Origin: Prostheceraeus crozeri
Lineage: Eukaryota; Platyhelminthes; Polycladida; Euryleptidae
Direction: 5' to 3'
Assembly (NCBI GenBank): GCA_907163375.1
Contig: CAJQUW010012537.1
Coordinates: 1-64,000 of the forward strand
Length of the DNA: 64,000 nucleotides
The notes beneath the pieces were generated by a model. It was not told the origin of the DNA, searched no databases, and saw only the letters and a list, made by a program, of their open reading frames with translations. The position numbers and the translations under genes were made by a program. Positions 24,840 to 37,441 of the stretch are shown piece by piece. Within the stretch, counting starts at the first letter, position 1. The number at the start of each line of letters is the position of its first letter.

Positions 24840-27660
24840 GCCCTTCTATTTCTATTTATTGATTGGTCTGTCAATAATTGCGATGTTTGTCTCCTCTATA
24901 CTGCATCTCAACCGCATATATCACCGCATAATCGAACCATCAAGTTGTTTGCATAGCCGTCACCACTCGTCGAAGGGAAGGCCACACACCTTCAATGTTT
25001 TTCTGAGATGTCGCATTTTGTTCAAAGAAACGCCGCACCTAATTCTTGAATTCTTTTTATTTGAAGCATTGTTTTGTAAGGTAATGACTGGTTTATAGCT
25101 AGGGGCACATTCTTCAACAGCAATACTGAATTCTAAATTAGACGCTCTTGCGCATGGTTTTTTTAAAAAAGTTAACATTGAAGAGTTTCATTCGATATAA
25201 GCTTCAATTTCAGTGCAGACTGTGATCAAATACAAAACGCTTTCAAAACGCAGCTGAGCATAAAACGTCATGGAAACAGAAAAAAGTCACTGAAGTTGTA
25301 AGTTGTTAGAGGAATCATCGACATACCCAAGTGTAAGGCTATTTACGTCCAGATTCCAAATGCATTCACGGGATGTCTCCAAAGCACCTCATGTCTCCGT
25401 GCAGTGAATTTCATTCGGGTCTCCATGGACTATGAGACTATTATAGCCTATGATGGCCATAATACTCTAACAGTTGTCACAAAAATACATTACATAATGT
25501 CCAAGCTGCCCCTTGAATGAGAGCCGCAGAAAAAATAACTGTTTCCACTTCAAGCAATCGTCGCTTGCTCAAACGAGGAAGTTCGGTGCTTCTATTCATA
25601 TCTTATGACGCAACAGTAGGCCTATTTAGAGTATAAGCTACATGCATTTCTCATCTCACAACACCCTTGTTCTTGAAACTCTACTTTATGCCCATTGACA
25701 GTGACTATCAATGCAGTTATTATGCATGAACGTAATAAAATTTATCACCACTCTTATCCAATTTAGAATATTTCATGTATAGTTCTACTCATTCCTCAGC
25801 TCTCTACAAACTGACATCACGTTATTATTCGACTTGCTCAGCTGCATGTGGTGGGATGAATGATCAAAATCGAAGATCCAATGCCATGAATTATATTCAA
25901 GCGCTGTTGATGGATGATTTGAGTTAATTGCGCAGCCCAATTTAATTCCTATAACCAATCTAGATAAATTGCAAATTCTCAAATTCTCACCTTTTGAATC
26001 AGTTCCACTGCTATTAAGTTCTGATATCCCTGGAGAAATTACTGTATAATTATCTTCATCATTTTCATCAAATTTCAATTCAGAATCAAGTTTCATTGTG
26101 AGAATTTTTTCTTTCATATTGTTAGCAGCAGCAATATCACATTGTTACTTTCAATTCTCTTTCAATGCTTTTAGGTTGTCGCCAGTGGCAATATTCATTT
26201 ACAAGCATAAGATGCATTTATCCGATCATGTTTTGGTCACCATAGACAATTTCTGTCTCTACATAATCCATCATCAACGCTGAAATTGATCTAATTGGGC
26301 TTTCTGTGCTATCGTTTTCAAATGAGGGAAGATGACAATGATAATGCACGTACTGCTCATTCTGTATATTTCAACATAATAGCGATTCTAACTTGCTTTC
26401 TAACTTTTTTCCATTACTGCCCTATATATTTTATATAGTTAAAGCTTATTTTAGATTATTTAACCTTATGAGAGCTTTATTCAGTTACCATACATGTTTC
26501 AGTCGATGTGACCACCACAGTGGCAAATTAACAGTGAGTTTTTGTGAAGATAGTCCCACAATTTAAACTCATTTTCTAGCTATATACACTCATTGATAGA
26601 AATATTGAATAACCTAGTTTTCTAACAACCATAATGATTACAACTAAAAGGTAAAAATATATGCTAGATAGCTTTGAGTATGATCGCGATTGATGAAAAT
26701 TAAAAAAGACTAGCTTGCGCGGTGAAATTTTTCGCTGCATTTGTTTGATTACCCGTACAAGTGATTTTAATTATTTTACTAACAGCCTACTAATGATGCG
26801 TTCATGGAAATTCAATGATTAAGGGAAGTATTTATAGTCTTTTTTAAGAGAATGTACTTTGTTGACGTAGGGATTTTGTTATGACTGAAGAATGGACTAG
26901 ATGTAAACATTCTGACGTTGTAAAGCCTATGATTGTTCGCTAATGATCCATTTAGTCTTTCGATGATCAGTGTCTCTGCTGTTTTCGTGTAATTATGATT
27001 TCAGTATGATTTTGAAATTTTGGGCTGCTAGAGGTATATTCTATTTTGTTTTACCACACCCTACAATCCTATTGGAATTTAAGAAGACATTTTATGAACA
27101 ATTGCACACAATATATTATGATGTCACACTTGAGAGAGAGAGAGAGTTTATTGACAAGCAAAATGAAAATCAGAAAATCCAAGTCAATGCAACGTTTGGG
27201 TTATTCACAAATTATGTAGTCTGCAGAGAAGCGAAATAGTGGATAGTAAATCACAAAAAGTAGATAGATGACTTGAAGATGCTCTTTGCCGGAAAAAGTG
27301 AATTGCGACGGATTAAAGTTCGACAGAGCGGAAACGAAAATCGACCACTTTGTAATTTACGTGTGATCAAGTGTCATATTGTCGTCCCGGCATTCCCGAT
27401 CCGCTCAAAAGGCTTCAATGCGGCAGACTTCCTTCTTGTATCAAGATCGGTCACGTCACCACAGTCTTCGACTTTTAAACAACGATTCTGAATCGCTTCA
27501 AGTCTATTTGAATCACCTTTTGATAAGCCTACAAAGGCAGGGCATGCATTTTCTATTAATGAACGAATTAAAGCATTGAAAATAAGAATTAATTGGTCAG
27601 GAGCAGAGAAACTCTGATTCGTCGGAATCTACATAATCGCTGCGCACACTTGCTTTCAAT
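24840..27660. other. No gene recognised
   Basis: AT-rich. The 110-codon minus frame at 25785-26117 is acidic and resembles nothing I know; I do not call it a gene. Confidence 0.5.
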
Positions 27661-27683
27661 ATTGACGATGTAGATTTTCCAAC

Positions 27684-28292
27684 TCAAAGCATCATTGATA
27701 ACACCTGAGAGGCGTACGCTATCCTGAATACAGCCCACTCAGAAATGTTTCTGATCTCACCTTTCACATGGGAAATGTCATAATCGGCAAAAGATTTTCT
27801 TATTCCAATTGACATAGAGACATCGTCAACATATTTTATTAAACAAGTGGACTGACTGAGCGCCTTTAAAGACGACATATAGGTTCGCAAAAGTAGGCCC
27901 CCGATCCGAAAATCTTGTGGAACGCCACTTGTGATAAGTTTCAAGTCCATTTTTATGTTACTCAGTCTGATTCTCTGATATCGATTGTACAGATGATCAG
28001 TCGTCAATGCAAGAAAACCATTTGGGAAACGGAGCTGTCAAAGATTAGTCAACAGAATGTTATGTGATATACGATCAAAAGCCTTGGCATAATCAAGGCC
28101 AATAAAAACTGTGACTCCAATGTTCGGATCATCCACTACAGTCAGTTGATCATGGTCTGTAACTATCGCATCTGTAGTGGATGAATGTTTTCGAACTCGA
28201 TATTGATGCTCGCCTAAACACTCGGTAAGCTGACATAGTAGTACATATGTCTCTAATGTTGAGTCTTTCCGCAATTTTTGCGGTACTGTCAT
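27684..28292 (-). pseudogene. LINE reverse transcriptase fragment (YVDD type)
   Basis: Two minus-strand pieces form the reverse transcriptase core of a non-LTR element. 28292-28038 has GLDYAKAFDRISHNILLTNL (fingers/palm motif with Asp) and 28007-27684 has LITSGVPQDFRIGGLLL and CLIKYVDDVSMSIGIR, the catalytic YVDD. Both pieces are degraded: the usual GVPQGS reads GVPQDF, and there are frame breaks. It resembles the fragment at 29898-30499, in opposite orientation. Confidence 0.65.
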
Positions 28293-29067
28293 AACATTAT
28301 TGTGCCCAACACTGAAAGGTAGGAGGTTTGGATTCTTTTCTGAAGCAGATAGCTTTGATTTTCCTTTTTTTTTGATCTGGACAATGGATAGTAATCAGAA
28401 ACTGTCTTTCCAATTATATGTCGAAGTATGCAAAGTAAATGAGAAATCGAAAGATCGTGATAGGCGAATGATGTCATGCAACAGATGCCCGGTTGCAAGA
28501 AGAAATTTTATGTTGCATGTACAGTACATTCTTAAGTCTCTGATAAAGATTTAATGAAATAATTCTTCGTTTGAAGAACATTTTAGTTATAGAGCAGAAA
28601 TTGCTCAGAACTCTTTTGCATCTATCTTGGACTCGACTTTATCTTCTCTACAGAAATCTATTTTTGAAAGAATCGAGGAAAAGATCACTAAACTTGATGC
28701 ATAAAAATACAATCCATTCAGTTTTATCAAAAAGAGTCAGTTGTGATTCTAACCATTTATATCTCAATTCTACGTAACAATTTTTATTGACCTGGAAATG
28801 CATTCTGTTAGGATATAACTTAGACATATGCAAACGTAACGGGCACATTTTAGGTTATTAACATTTTGAAGCTATGTTCCAAAGTTTCCACAAATAGATG
28901 CAAAAGGAATTCATTGAGATCATTAATACATATACATAGTAAAAAATGCACGTTCCTTTTTCTCGTTGCAAATTTGGTGACAATTCCTTTCGTGCCACTG
29001 GTCCACATTGTTTCAATGAATTGCCATTATCTCTTCGTCGCCTACCGACCTATTTGGACCGCTACCA
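28293..29067. other. No gene recognised
   Basis: No supported gene. Confidence 0.5.
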
Positions 29068-29465
29068 CACTAGGTGACATGCCACGCTCAATTACGCGTA
29101 ATTCACGCGTAAACTACGCGTAACTACACATAACTCTAATCATCCATGGTTGCCGCGTGACATTACTGCAACATGCCGGCAGTCCTGTTATGTAGAGTTT
29201 GCGTATCATGTGTCTGTATGTATCACTTTTACAATGTGATAGGACATAATTTTCATCGCGGCAACGCAGACAACCGTAGACGACGCGCAAACTACAAACG
29301 CTCACCTTCGCTTTTTTATAAACATTCCCCATGTTTTGACAGCATCAGATCACGTGATTGCTGACTCTTAGTGCAGCGCGTATGTACTCGCGTAGAAGAA
29401 TAAACTGCCTTTAACCATGAATGTTTGGGGTGCTCCGTAATTTCACGTGGCAATGTCACCTAGTG
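29068..29465. mobile_element. Small TIR element (MITE-like)
   Basis: The left end CACTAGGTGACATGCCACG and the inverse of the right end CACTAGGTGACATTGCCACG differ by one inserted base and lie 398 bp apart. The interior begins with repeated ACGCGTAA units. I found no target duplication and cannot assign a superfamily. Confidence 0.6.
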
Positions 29466-29880
29466 CAGCATTATTTGGATTGCTTCAGAAAGTAACATTG
29501 ACATTTCTTTCATTTTCGTATTTTTACATTGTCTCTATTTTTCACTTGTTTGCTCGACCACAGCGAAACATTACTATTAGTAAGTTAACAGGGTCAAATC
29601 AGTTCAATAGATAAGTTATAAAACTTTCGCATGACCCAATTCATAATAAGTTTCATGAAAATTCCCTGTTAATGAACCTCTTTTCCATTTAAGTTAAATA
29701 TTTCTTGATTCTTATCAGAGAAGTTTCATTCTGAGATTCAGGAAGTTTCATACTACTAAAATCTGTAGCATCTTCGAGATCGCATGTAAACGCAGGAGTA
29801 ATTTGCGAGAATCCACCTTTTTAGAAATTGTTCAAGTATATTTTGACCTCAGGAACATAATCATCGTAAAAAAAGTTTCA
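29466..29880. other. No gene; possible degraded MITE fragment
   Basis: The part at about 29785-29880 weakly resembles the minus strand of the CATAGAGTA family (GCAGGAGTAATTTGCGAGAAT and CAGGAACATAATCATCG). Otherwise featureless. Confidence 0.35.
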
Positions 29881-29897
29881 CGGTGTTCTAACACGTC

Positions 29898-30499
29898 TTG
29901 TTCGGACTATATATCTCATCTTTGAAGTCAATTAATTCGGAAACCTGTCTTGTTAAATATGTCGACGACACTTGCATCGTTGTGCGAGTTAGAAAAGATT
30001 ATGACTCCGATGACATGCGGCTGCTTTACTCTGAAATCAACAATATTTCACAGTGGGCTGCTGATTCAAACCTCAGTCTAAACACTGCCAAAACCACTGG
30101 CTTGATTTATTACCGAGGAAAGTTTAAAGATGTCCTTAATGTTGAGACACACATCGCTGCCGTTAACTTCTAAAAGAGTGTCAAAGTTTTGGGTGTCATT
30201 TTGAATGATTCCTTGGGATGGGGTCTCATGTTGACCTTACAGAGAAGCAGTGTGCTCAGCGAATGTACATCCTACGACGCATGAAACCGTACACGACGCC
30301 TCAAGAGTTCATCCAAATTTACAACGTGTTGATACGCTCCCTTATAGACTACGCCTCTCCAGCATTTATCGGTTAGTCCAAAGGGGACTCTACTAGGCTG
30401 CAAGTTATTCAAAACCGCTGCCTCAAAATAAAGAGTTGTTCAGGTATAAATTATCTGACTCCAAGAAGAACTGCTGCTGTCTTGAAACTATTCGAACAA
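29898..30499 (+). pseudogene. LINE reverse transcriptase fragment, split by Penelope insertion (5-prime part)
   Basis: The frame 29898-30173 carries CLVKYVDDTCIVVRVR (catalytic YVDD) and SQWAADSNLSLNTAKT. Later frames, after breaks, continue with KVLGVILNDSLGW and RSLIDYASPAFIG. The reading stops at a LKLFEQ segment at 30499, where the Penelope pair begins, and resumes in frame at 35930. It is the same LINE type as 27684-28292. Several frame breaks show an old copy. Confidence 0.7.
30488..30499 (+). repeat. 12-bp target duplication of the Penelope insertion
   Basis: CTATTCGAACAA occurs here and again exactly at 35918-35929, immediately outside the two ends of the Penelope pair. It is part of the interrupted LINE reading frame. 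Confidence 0.88.
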
Positions 30500-31767
30500 A
30501 TGAAATAGAAATACACCGAAGAGATTGCATAGAGTTTATTGTCATACGCGTTTCAGCACACATGACGTACCATCCTCAGTGACAACTGAAAGTGACAGAA
30601 CAATAAAGGTTTATATACAAGGGAGAGTACAATCAACAAATTTTATTTACAATTTATACAATATAACAAAATGTGTATTATGGAAATAAATGTAGATGTT
30701 CTGATTGCAAGTGGTTGTTCATGAGAGGTATGTGATTGTTGATGTGAGATTTGATGCTGAGTGCTTCTCCTATGCGTGTATGTTTAGTATGATGTATGAT
30801 TGAGAAAGATTGTTTTGATGGTGGATGTATATGCATGGAGATTTCTGATGGTGGGCTTCCTTTCATATGCTCTTTGATGCGGGTGAAAATGTGGCGACGA
30901 GTCTCTCCTACATAACATTCTGGGCAATGTTCACATTTATACTTGTAGATGAGGGAAGAGTGATCGTTGAAGGGGATTGCATCTTTGTAACGGCATAAAT
31001 TTTGGGTTTTGTATGTATTGTAGGCAATAATAATTTTTTGACTTTGTTAATAGCTTGTTTATGGAGCGGGTCTTCTTTTCAATTTCTTTGTGGATGACAT
31101 CGACATAGGGCAACTTTCAGTAGACATGTTCTTTAATTTCCTCAGTATTTTCATCATCGTCTTGCTGTCTTTGAACTTTGCAGTCACTGAAAACTTTTTC
31201 AATATAGGTTGCGCTGTATCCGTTTTTTATAAAAATTGCTTTCACTACTAATTTTTCATTGTGACTTTTCCAAAAAATGTCGGTCGTTAATTTGTGGGAT
31301 CTGATAAAGAGGGCTTTGATGGCATTTTTCTTATATTTATCCGGGCAAAAAGCAGTGCGATGGGTATACAGGAAAGTGTTCGTGTCCTTGACATGCCATT
31401 TCGTTTTTAAATTACCATTATCAGCGTATATAGTCATATCCAGAAAATTTAACTGACCGTCTTCGTTAGGATATTCCATAGTAAATTGGATATTGCGGTG
31501 AAAAGAATTCAAGTGAACTAAAAACTCTTTTGCATTGTTTTCGCTATTGAACACAGCAAATACATCGTCTACGTAGCGAATGTACAACTTTGGCATATTC
31601 AAATGCTTTTCAATTATGAAGTGTAGACAAAACTCAGCCATAATTGGTGCTAAACACGATCCCATGCTCAGGCCTTCAACTTGTAAATAATTGCGACCAT
31701 TGAAAATGAACGGCACTTGTGTACAGGCGATATCTAGCAAAATTTTCAACGTTTCTTTCGTTTTTTA
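30500..31767 (-). pseudogene. Penelope-like reverse transcriptase / GIY-YIG, 5-prime truncated
   Basis: The minus frame 31749-31117 encodes Penelope-type reverse transcriptase: VEGLSMGSCLAPIMAEFCL, YIRYVDDVFAVF (catalytic YVDD) and LNFLDMTIYADNGNLKTKWH followed by KDTNTFLYTHR, the signature of this class. It ends in TGA where the sister plus copy has TGG. After a further frameshift in an A run, the linker and GIY-YIG endonuclease follow (LIYKYKCEHCPECYVGETRR), ending with a HLHLFP tail at 30678. The N-terminal part is missing. Confidence 0.82.
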
Positions 31768-32127
31768 GTGAAAGCAATTTTTATAAAAAACGGATACAGC
31801 GCAACCTACATTGAAAAAGTTTTCAGTGACTGCAAAGTTCAAAGACAGCAAGACGATGATGAAAATACTGAGGAAATTAAAGAACATGTCTACTGGAAGT
31901 TGCCCTATGTCGATGTCATCCACAAAGAAATTGAAAAGAAGACCCGCTCCATAAACAAGCTATTAACAAAGTCAAAAAATTATTATTGCCTACAATACAT
32001 ACAAAACCCAAAATTTATTTCGATAAAATGACTACAGCTTTCGCCAGTTACAGTCACTTAAAAAAAAATTGAAGTTGAAATGAAAATAATATAGTCAGAG
32101 GAATGAATTTTAAGAACAACATCCGCA

Positions 32128-35006
32128 TCATGTAAAACGTGTCTTTATGATGCGCTTGAATCTTGCGTGATTGAAGTCAAATAAGTCGATGTCAGAAATG
32201 CAGCCGAGCGTCGTGATTGTTCGAGGAATAAAGTCATGCTTCCGAATCAGAAGACCACGGTGCGATTCGTAGGTGAGAACATTGGTATGTCCCGTTCTCC
32301 GATTTGGTAATTTGAAGCTGATGGAGGACACAAGAAAAGGACAATTTACATGACTGTGAAGAACCTTATGTAAAAATATGAAGTCAAAGATGCTTCGTCT
32401 ATTCTCCAAAGTCGTAAGTCCAAAAGATTTGCAGTGATCAGCATACAGTTGACTGCTGTACATGATTCTTCTATGAAAACATAATTCTTTAACAAAAACC
32501 TTTTGAACTCTTTCGATTCTTTCTTTCATATATTTCGCTTCCGGCGACCAAATAGGCGAACAATAGTCCAAAGATGACCGCACAAGCGAATTGTATAATT
32601 TCTTTAATAGATCCACATCTTTGAAAGGCTTCAACGTTCGCCTTACGAATCCCAGCATTCGAAAAGCCTTTTTGAGTATGTGATTGATGTGAGTCGAAAA
32701 ACACATGTTATAAGAAAAATAAACTCCCAGATCTTTCATATGACTCACTCGGCTCAGAATAATGTCACCGATGACATAATCATAGTCCACATTTCGGGAT
32801 CGTTTCAGTGAAAAGTTCAAGAAAAAACATTTGCCAATATTTAATGACATCTTCCACTTGGAGCACCAATGTACTAGACAGTTCAAAGCATTTTGCAGAT
32901 CCTGACAATCACTTTCAGTAGAAACACGCTTAAAAAGCTTCAAGTCGTCAGCAAACATCAACGATTCGCATGAACGAAGAGAAGACGGAATATCATTGAT
33001 AAACATGAGAAATAGGGATGGCCCAAGGATGGACCCTTGGGGGACGCCTGATGTGACGAGAGTCCACTCCGATTCTTGCCCGCAGACGACAACTCGCTGA
33101 AATCTGTCGCGAAGGTAGCTTTCGAACCAGCGTAAACATGACCCAGCAATTCCAAATTGGTTCGATAGCTTCAATAGCAGATAGTCGTGACACACAGAAT
33201 CGAAGGCTTTATTAAAATCCGTGTAAATAGAATGAACCTGGACTCCATCATCAAGGGCACATGCTATGAATTCTTTGTAACATGTCAAGTTGCTCAAGGT
33301 TGATCTGTTCGGAACGAAGCCATGCTGCTCATTGCATATTAGTTCCTTCAGATGAAAACGAAGGTACTTATTCACAATTCGCTCGAACAGTTTACTTATG
33401 ACAGGTTGTATTGCAATTGGGCGGTAGGATTCCACATTGGTTTTGTCTCCCTTCTTTTTGTAAAGAGGAAATACGTTGTTGCGCTTCAACAACTGTGGGT
33501 ATTCTCCATTGGATGTAGATATATTGAATATGGTTGCCAAAGGAGCACACAATTGTTCAACGCAACGGATAAGAAAAATTGCTGAAACATTGCCATAACC
33601 ATTAGCTGAGTTCGGGCTTAGTCTCAGGATTTCACTTTTCATTTCCTCTGGAGAGATTGTGGGCAATTGGAATAAGGGAGCATCGTGGAAGCAACAACTT
33701 GGACGTTCAACAGTACTGTGCACCGCAAATATAGATTCAAAGTACTTTGCGAAAGCTTGTGCAATGTAGTGAAAACCGAAATGTTGATGGCCATTATGGT
33801 TTATAACTTTTGGCAGCGATGATGACGTCCTCTGGGACTTGACATACGTCCAAAATCTTTTTGGGTTATTTTTGATGTCTTCTCCTACATTCTTTACAAA
33901 TTCAGCATGGCGAGAATTTTGCATCAGCTTGACTTCCTTGCGTAATTGGCAAAAGTTCTTGAAAGCATCTGAGGTTCTATCCCTTCCACTCTTGATGAAT
34001 TGCTTTCGAGCTCTTTCCTTCTCCTTAACAAGAGAAATAAGATCACGGTCGTACCAATGAGGGAATTTTGAACTGTTATATTTCACAAGAGGTACACAGT
34101 CAGCTATTATAGCGAATATGACATCATAAAAATTTGATAGAGATTCGTTCACATTATCATAACAAATTAAACTGCTCCAGCAAACTAAAGTAAGCATCTT
34201 TTGAATTATATCAAAGTTAGCCTTTTTGAAGTTGTAGGTACTTCTGTGACATGGATCAGCACTTTTTGTTACCGGAGATCCCACCCTAACATCCAATGCC
34301 TGGTGGGTAGAGGAACATGGATTTGTCGAATGGCTTATCGCAACAGGCTTGCTATTGGTGAGCACAAGATCAAGCGGCTTGTTGTGGCATGAATTCAAGG
34401 CATTGTGCTGCCGCAACTCACAACTGTTCATCATATCCAAGAAACGTGCAGTTTTGCGAGAGACGGAGGATGATTTTCACAGGATGCGTAATTGTGGTTG
34501 ATTTCCCAAGCAGCATCAGACATGTTGAAATCGCCCAGGACAATGACAGAATCATGCAATTTAGCAACTGATCGAACTCTTTCCAAGGAGACCTCCATTT
34601 CATCTATTGCAGAAGATGTTGAATCAGGTGGTAAATATACTGTTGCGATAAAGATGCTGCGAGATGGGTTGTTAATCACTTCCACCCATATAATCTCAAT
34701 TGAGTTAGATTCCAAATCATCACGTCGGACTGCCGATAATTCTTTGCATGTGGCAATTAGTACACCACCACCGTTCTTCTTGCTGCTTGTGTGATGATCC
34801 CGATCTTTACGAAAAATTGTGTAATTTGAATTACATAGAATTTCTCCGTCAAAAATATTGTCATTTAACCATGTCTCTGTGATCGATAGGACATCATATT
34901 CTTTTGTAGATGCTGCATCGAAGTGGCTATTGAATTCATGAAGTTTTCCACGGATGCTTGTAGCGTTGAAGTAAAAAAAGCTTAGATCATGCTTCTCGTT
35001 GGTCAT
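32128..35006 (-). pseudogene. LINE endonuclease-reverse transcriptase, one frameshift
   Basis: The first frame (35006-34431, ATG start) is the apurinic-type endonuclease with FFYFNATSIRGK, LSITETWLND, ATVYLPPDS and VIVLGDFNMSD. The second frame (34440-32128, 770 codons) is the linker and reverse transcriptase with YRPIAIQPVISKLFERIV, TDFNKAFDSV, SGVPQGSILGPSLF and LMFADDLKLF, then LGVYFSYNMCFSTHI and DYCSPIWSP. Only one frameshift, near 34430-34490, separates the two. This suggests a fairly young insertion of a Jockey-superfamily LINE; the exact clade is uncertain. Confidence 0.85.
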
Positions 35007-35052
35007 TTCAAAAATAACACGAAATGGTTGTCAATTCACCGGTGAACAAAAA

Positions 35053-35137
35053 GACAGGTGCGGATTTGAACCCAGTAACCTCCGATGCAATGACCAAGCA
35101 GAGCGCTAGACGATACCAATGCACCAGCGGATCACTG
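35053..35137 (-). repeat. tRNA-like segment (A and B boxes) in the LINE 5-prime region
   Basis: On the minus strand a TGGTATCGTCTAGCGC A-box-like stretch is followed at tRNA spacing by GGTTCAAATCC, a near-consensus B box. It could be a SINE inserted upstream of the LINE gene or a tRNA-like promoter captured by the LINE. It lies about 50 bp before the endonuclease ATG. Confidence 0.6.
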
Positions 35138-35917
35138 CTGCCATGGAGGTGACAAGAAATATCTTATTCCTGGAGAGAAGAAGCCGGGTGCAATAGCGGC
35201 ACGAATTGCAGTATCACTCGAAGCCGGAAGTGAATTGATACAAGTATCACAAAAGCACTTATGTCGACTTTTCTGAGCACTGCGATGTCCCACGGAGATG
35301 AATTATAGATCAAAACGTAAATGAAGCGATGAGCCGTCGAATGATACCACTTTCGAATCAGATGGACTGGTAGAACAGGAAATAATCCAAGAATGCAGAT
35401 TTCCAAACAGGAGCGTATGCACACACAACCGCAAGCAGACAGCGATGAGATGCATGCCGTTACAAAGATGCAATCCCCTTCAACGAGCACTCTTCCCTCA
35501 TCTACAAGTATAAATGTGAACATTGCCCAGAATGTTATGTAGGAGAGACTCGTCGCCACATTTTCAACCGCATCAAAGAGCATATGAAAGGAAGCCCACC
35601 ATCAGAAATCTCCATGCATATACATCCACCATCAAAACAATCTTTCTCAATCATACATCATACTAAACATACACGCATAGGAGAAGCACTCAGCATCAAA
35701 TCTCACATCAACAATCACATACCTCTCATGAACAACCACTTGCAATCAGAACATCTACATTTATTTCCATAATACACATTTTGTTATATTGTATAAATTG
35801 CAAATAAAATTTGTTGATTGTACTCTCCCTTGTATATAAACCTTTATTGTTCTGTCACTTTCAGTTGTCACTGAGGATGGTACGTCATGTGTGCTGAAAC
35901 GCGTATGACAATAAACT

Positions 35918-36062
35918 CTATTCGAACAAGTTGAGTCTGCACAAACTTCCATAAAGCTCGCATTCCCAAGGTACTTACGTAGTGGAAGGATCTCTGTGCC
36001 TTTCTGTCGAACATCTGTGCGTCGCAACTCTTTCTTCCCAAGAGTGTGCATTTCAAAATCAT
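35918..36062 (+). pseudogene. LINE fragment, continuation beyond Penelope insertion
   Basis: Starting with the duplicated CTATTCGAACAA, the frame continues in phase with the fragment ending at 30499 and encodes AFPRYLRSGRISVPFCRTS to a PRVCISK-like end, the C-terminal tail typical of this LINE type. Confidence 0.65.
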
Positions 36063-37160
36063 CTACCTATTATGACTGACGTAGTTCCTTTAATTGATGC
36101 TGGCTAATTTTATGCTGAAGAAATGTAATTGACTTGTAACTTCTGATTTCCATTTGTGATTTGATTCAAATTACACATTCTCTCTCTCTTGAGTTGAAAT
36201 TCTCCCTACTTTTCCCTACTCTATGGGTGTCGAGAAAGCGCATCACGAAGTGGTCAAATATTTTAGCAAGGACTGTGGCAGTCACAAAATTGAGTTGTCA
36301 TCATTATAAGAAATTTCTCATACTAATAATTGTCTGCCATATCCTCAAGGACTTCAGATCTGACTGCTATCATATTTCCCACACTTGGAGTGCATTTTGC
36401 GCTGGATGGCGATTATCGCAGCCTAATAGTTATACAAGACGTCTCAGTTTCCGACATTCCGTCAAGCATGATCACCAATTATTGGAAAAATGTCACTCGT
36501 CAGACTCCAATTCTGATAATCTTCTAATGAAACGATAATGTGCTTCTCAATTTCATCATAGCAAGTTACTTCCCACCCATTTTTGCAGACATCACATTAT
36601 GTCTATCTTGTTGCTGAGAATTCGATTATTGAAACTTCACAAGAAGCTGTTTGACCATTTAGGGTAGATACCATCCATGTCCGTTAATGTAATTGACAGT
36701 CCGGCTGATATTTCTGCTGATAGAATGCATGACTTTATTATAGAGACGAAAGTCAATCAAGCATTCAAGGAATGACGGGAAGCAAGACAGGTGGATATGG
36801 CAGAGAAATTCAAACTTTTATCTTTTAATTATTGCATTTCTGCATATTAGTTGCCATGATATCCATGATTTTCACTGATTTGAAGCATAGAAATTGAATC
36901 CAAAGAAGCTGACCGGGTCAATCGTCTCTTACAATAACATTTTGAATCTACTTCATCATTCAAAATGCGAAAAACTAAATTAATGGCATGTAGCGAAGGT
37001 GCGTGACGCTGATCATTTTGCTTTTTACTCATTTTGACAAAAATATTCAATCCTATCGCTACTTTGTTAGCGTACGGTTGTTAAGATTCAGGTTTATCAA
37101 AACCACTCTTTGAATATATAATCAATATGATATAATATTATACAAGAGACCACATTCAGA
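36063..37160. other. No gene recognised
   Basis: No supported gene or repeat. Confidence 0.5.
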
Positions 37161-37441
37161 CGAGAATCCACAGTTATTGCAAGAATCCATAATCATTGAA
37201 AATTCACAATTACTGCATGTCCACAATTACAGCAGAAATCCACAGTTACTGTAGAAGCTCACAATTATTGCAAGAATCCACAAAAATTGCATATCCGCAG
37301 TCATTACAGGTTCACAAATATTGCACGAATCCACAATTACTGGATGTCCACAATTATTACCGGAATCCACAACTACTGTCGGAATCCAGTGTTACAGCCA
37401 GAATCCACAGTTATTGCAGAAGTCCACAATTGTTGCACGTT
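37161..37441. repeat. 21-bp minisatellite
   Basis: About 13 diverged copies of a 21-bp unit around AGAATCCACAATTATTGCA; some units are shortened. The period is a multiple of three, so a repetitive open frame runs through it by chance. There are no unique spacers, so it is not a CRISPR. Confidence 0.85.

Larger units (their letters stand above)
32018..35452 (-). mobile_element. Near full-length Jockey/CR1-type LINE inserted in Penelope copy
   Basis: Comparison with the uninterrupted Penelope partner at 30990-31000 places the insertion between AAAATTTAT and GCCGTTACAAAG. The element reads on the minus strand: a 5-prime region (35452-35007) with a tRNA-like segment, then endonuclease, reverse transcriptase and about 110 bp of 3-prime untranslated sequence. 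No clear target duplication beyond a few bases is visible. Confidence 0.75.
30500..35917. mobile_element. Head-to-head pair of Penelope-like element copies
   Basis: A single insertion made of a minus-strand copy (30500-31767) and a plus-strand copy (31768-32017 continuing at 35453-35917). The 3-prime parts of the two copies are nearly identical inverted repeats, both carrying the same GIY-YIG-proximal 62-codon frame. The 12-bp duplication at the outer ends shows they arrived together. The plus copy is itself split by a LINE. Inverted and partial tandem arrangements are characteristic of Penelope-like elements. Confidence 0.85.
31768..35917 (+). pseudogene. Penelope-like copy, plus strand, split by a LINE
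   Basis: This copy begins further downstream in the gene than its partner (VKAIFIKNGYSATY), runs to 32017, is interrupted by a LINE, and resumes at about 35453 with the GIY-YIG region (KCEHCPECYVGETRRHIF) and the 35584-35772 frame identical in protein to 30866-30678. The Trp codon TGG at about 31893 is intact where the partner has a stop. It ends at 35917, shorter by about 30 bp than the partner. Confidence 0.8.

Noticed and set aside
25785-26117. 110-codon minus-strand acidic frame
   Set aside because: No recognisable domain and no supporting context.
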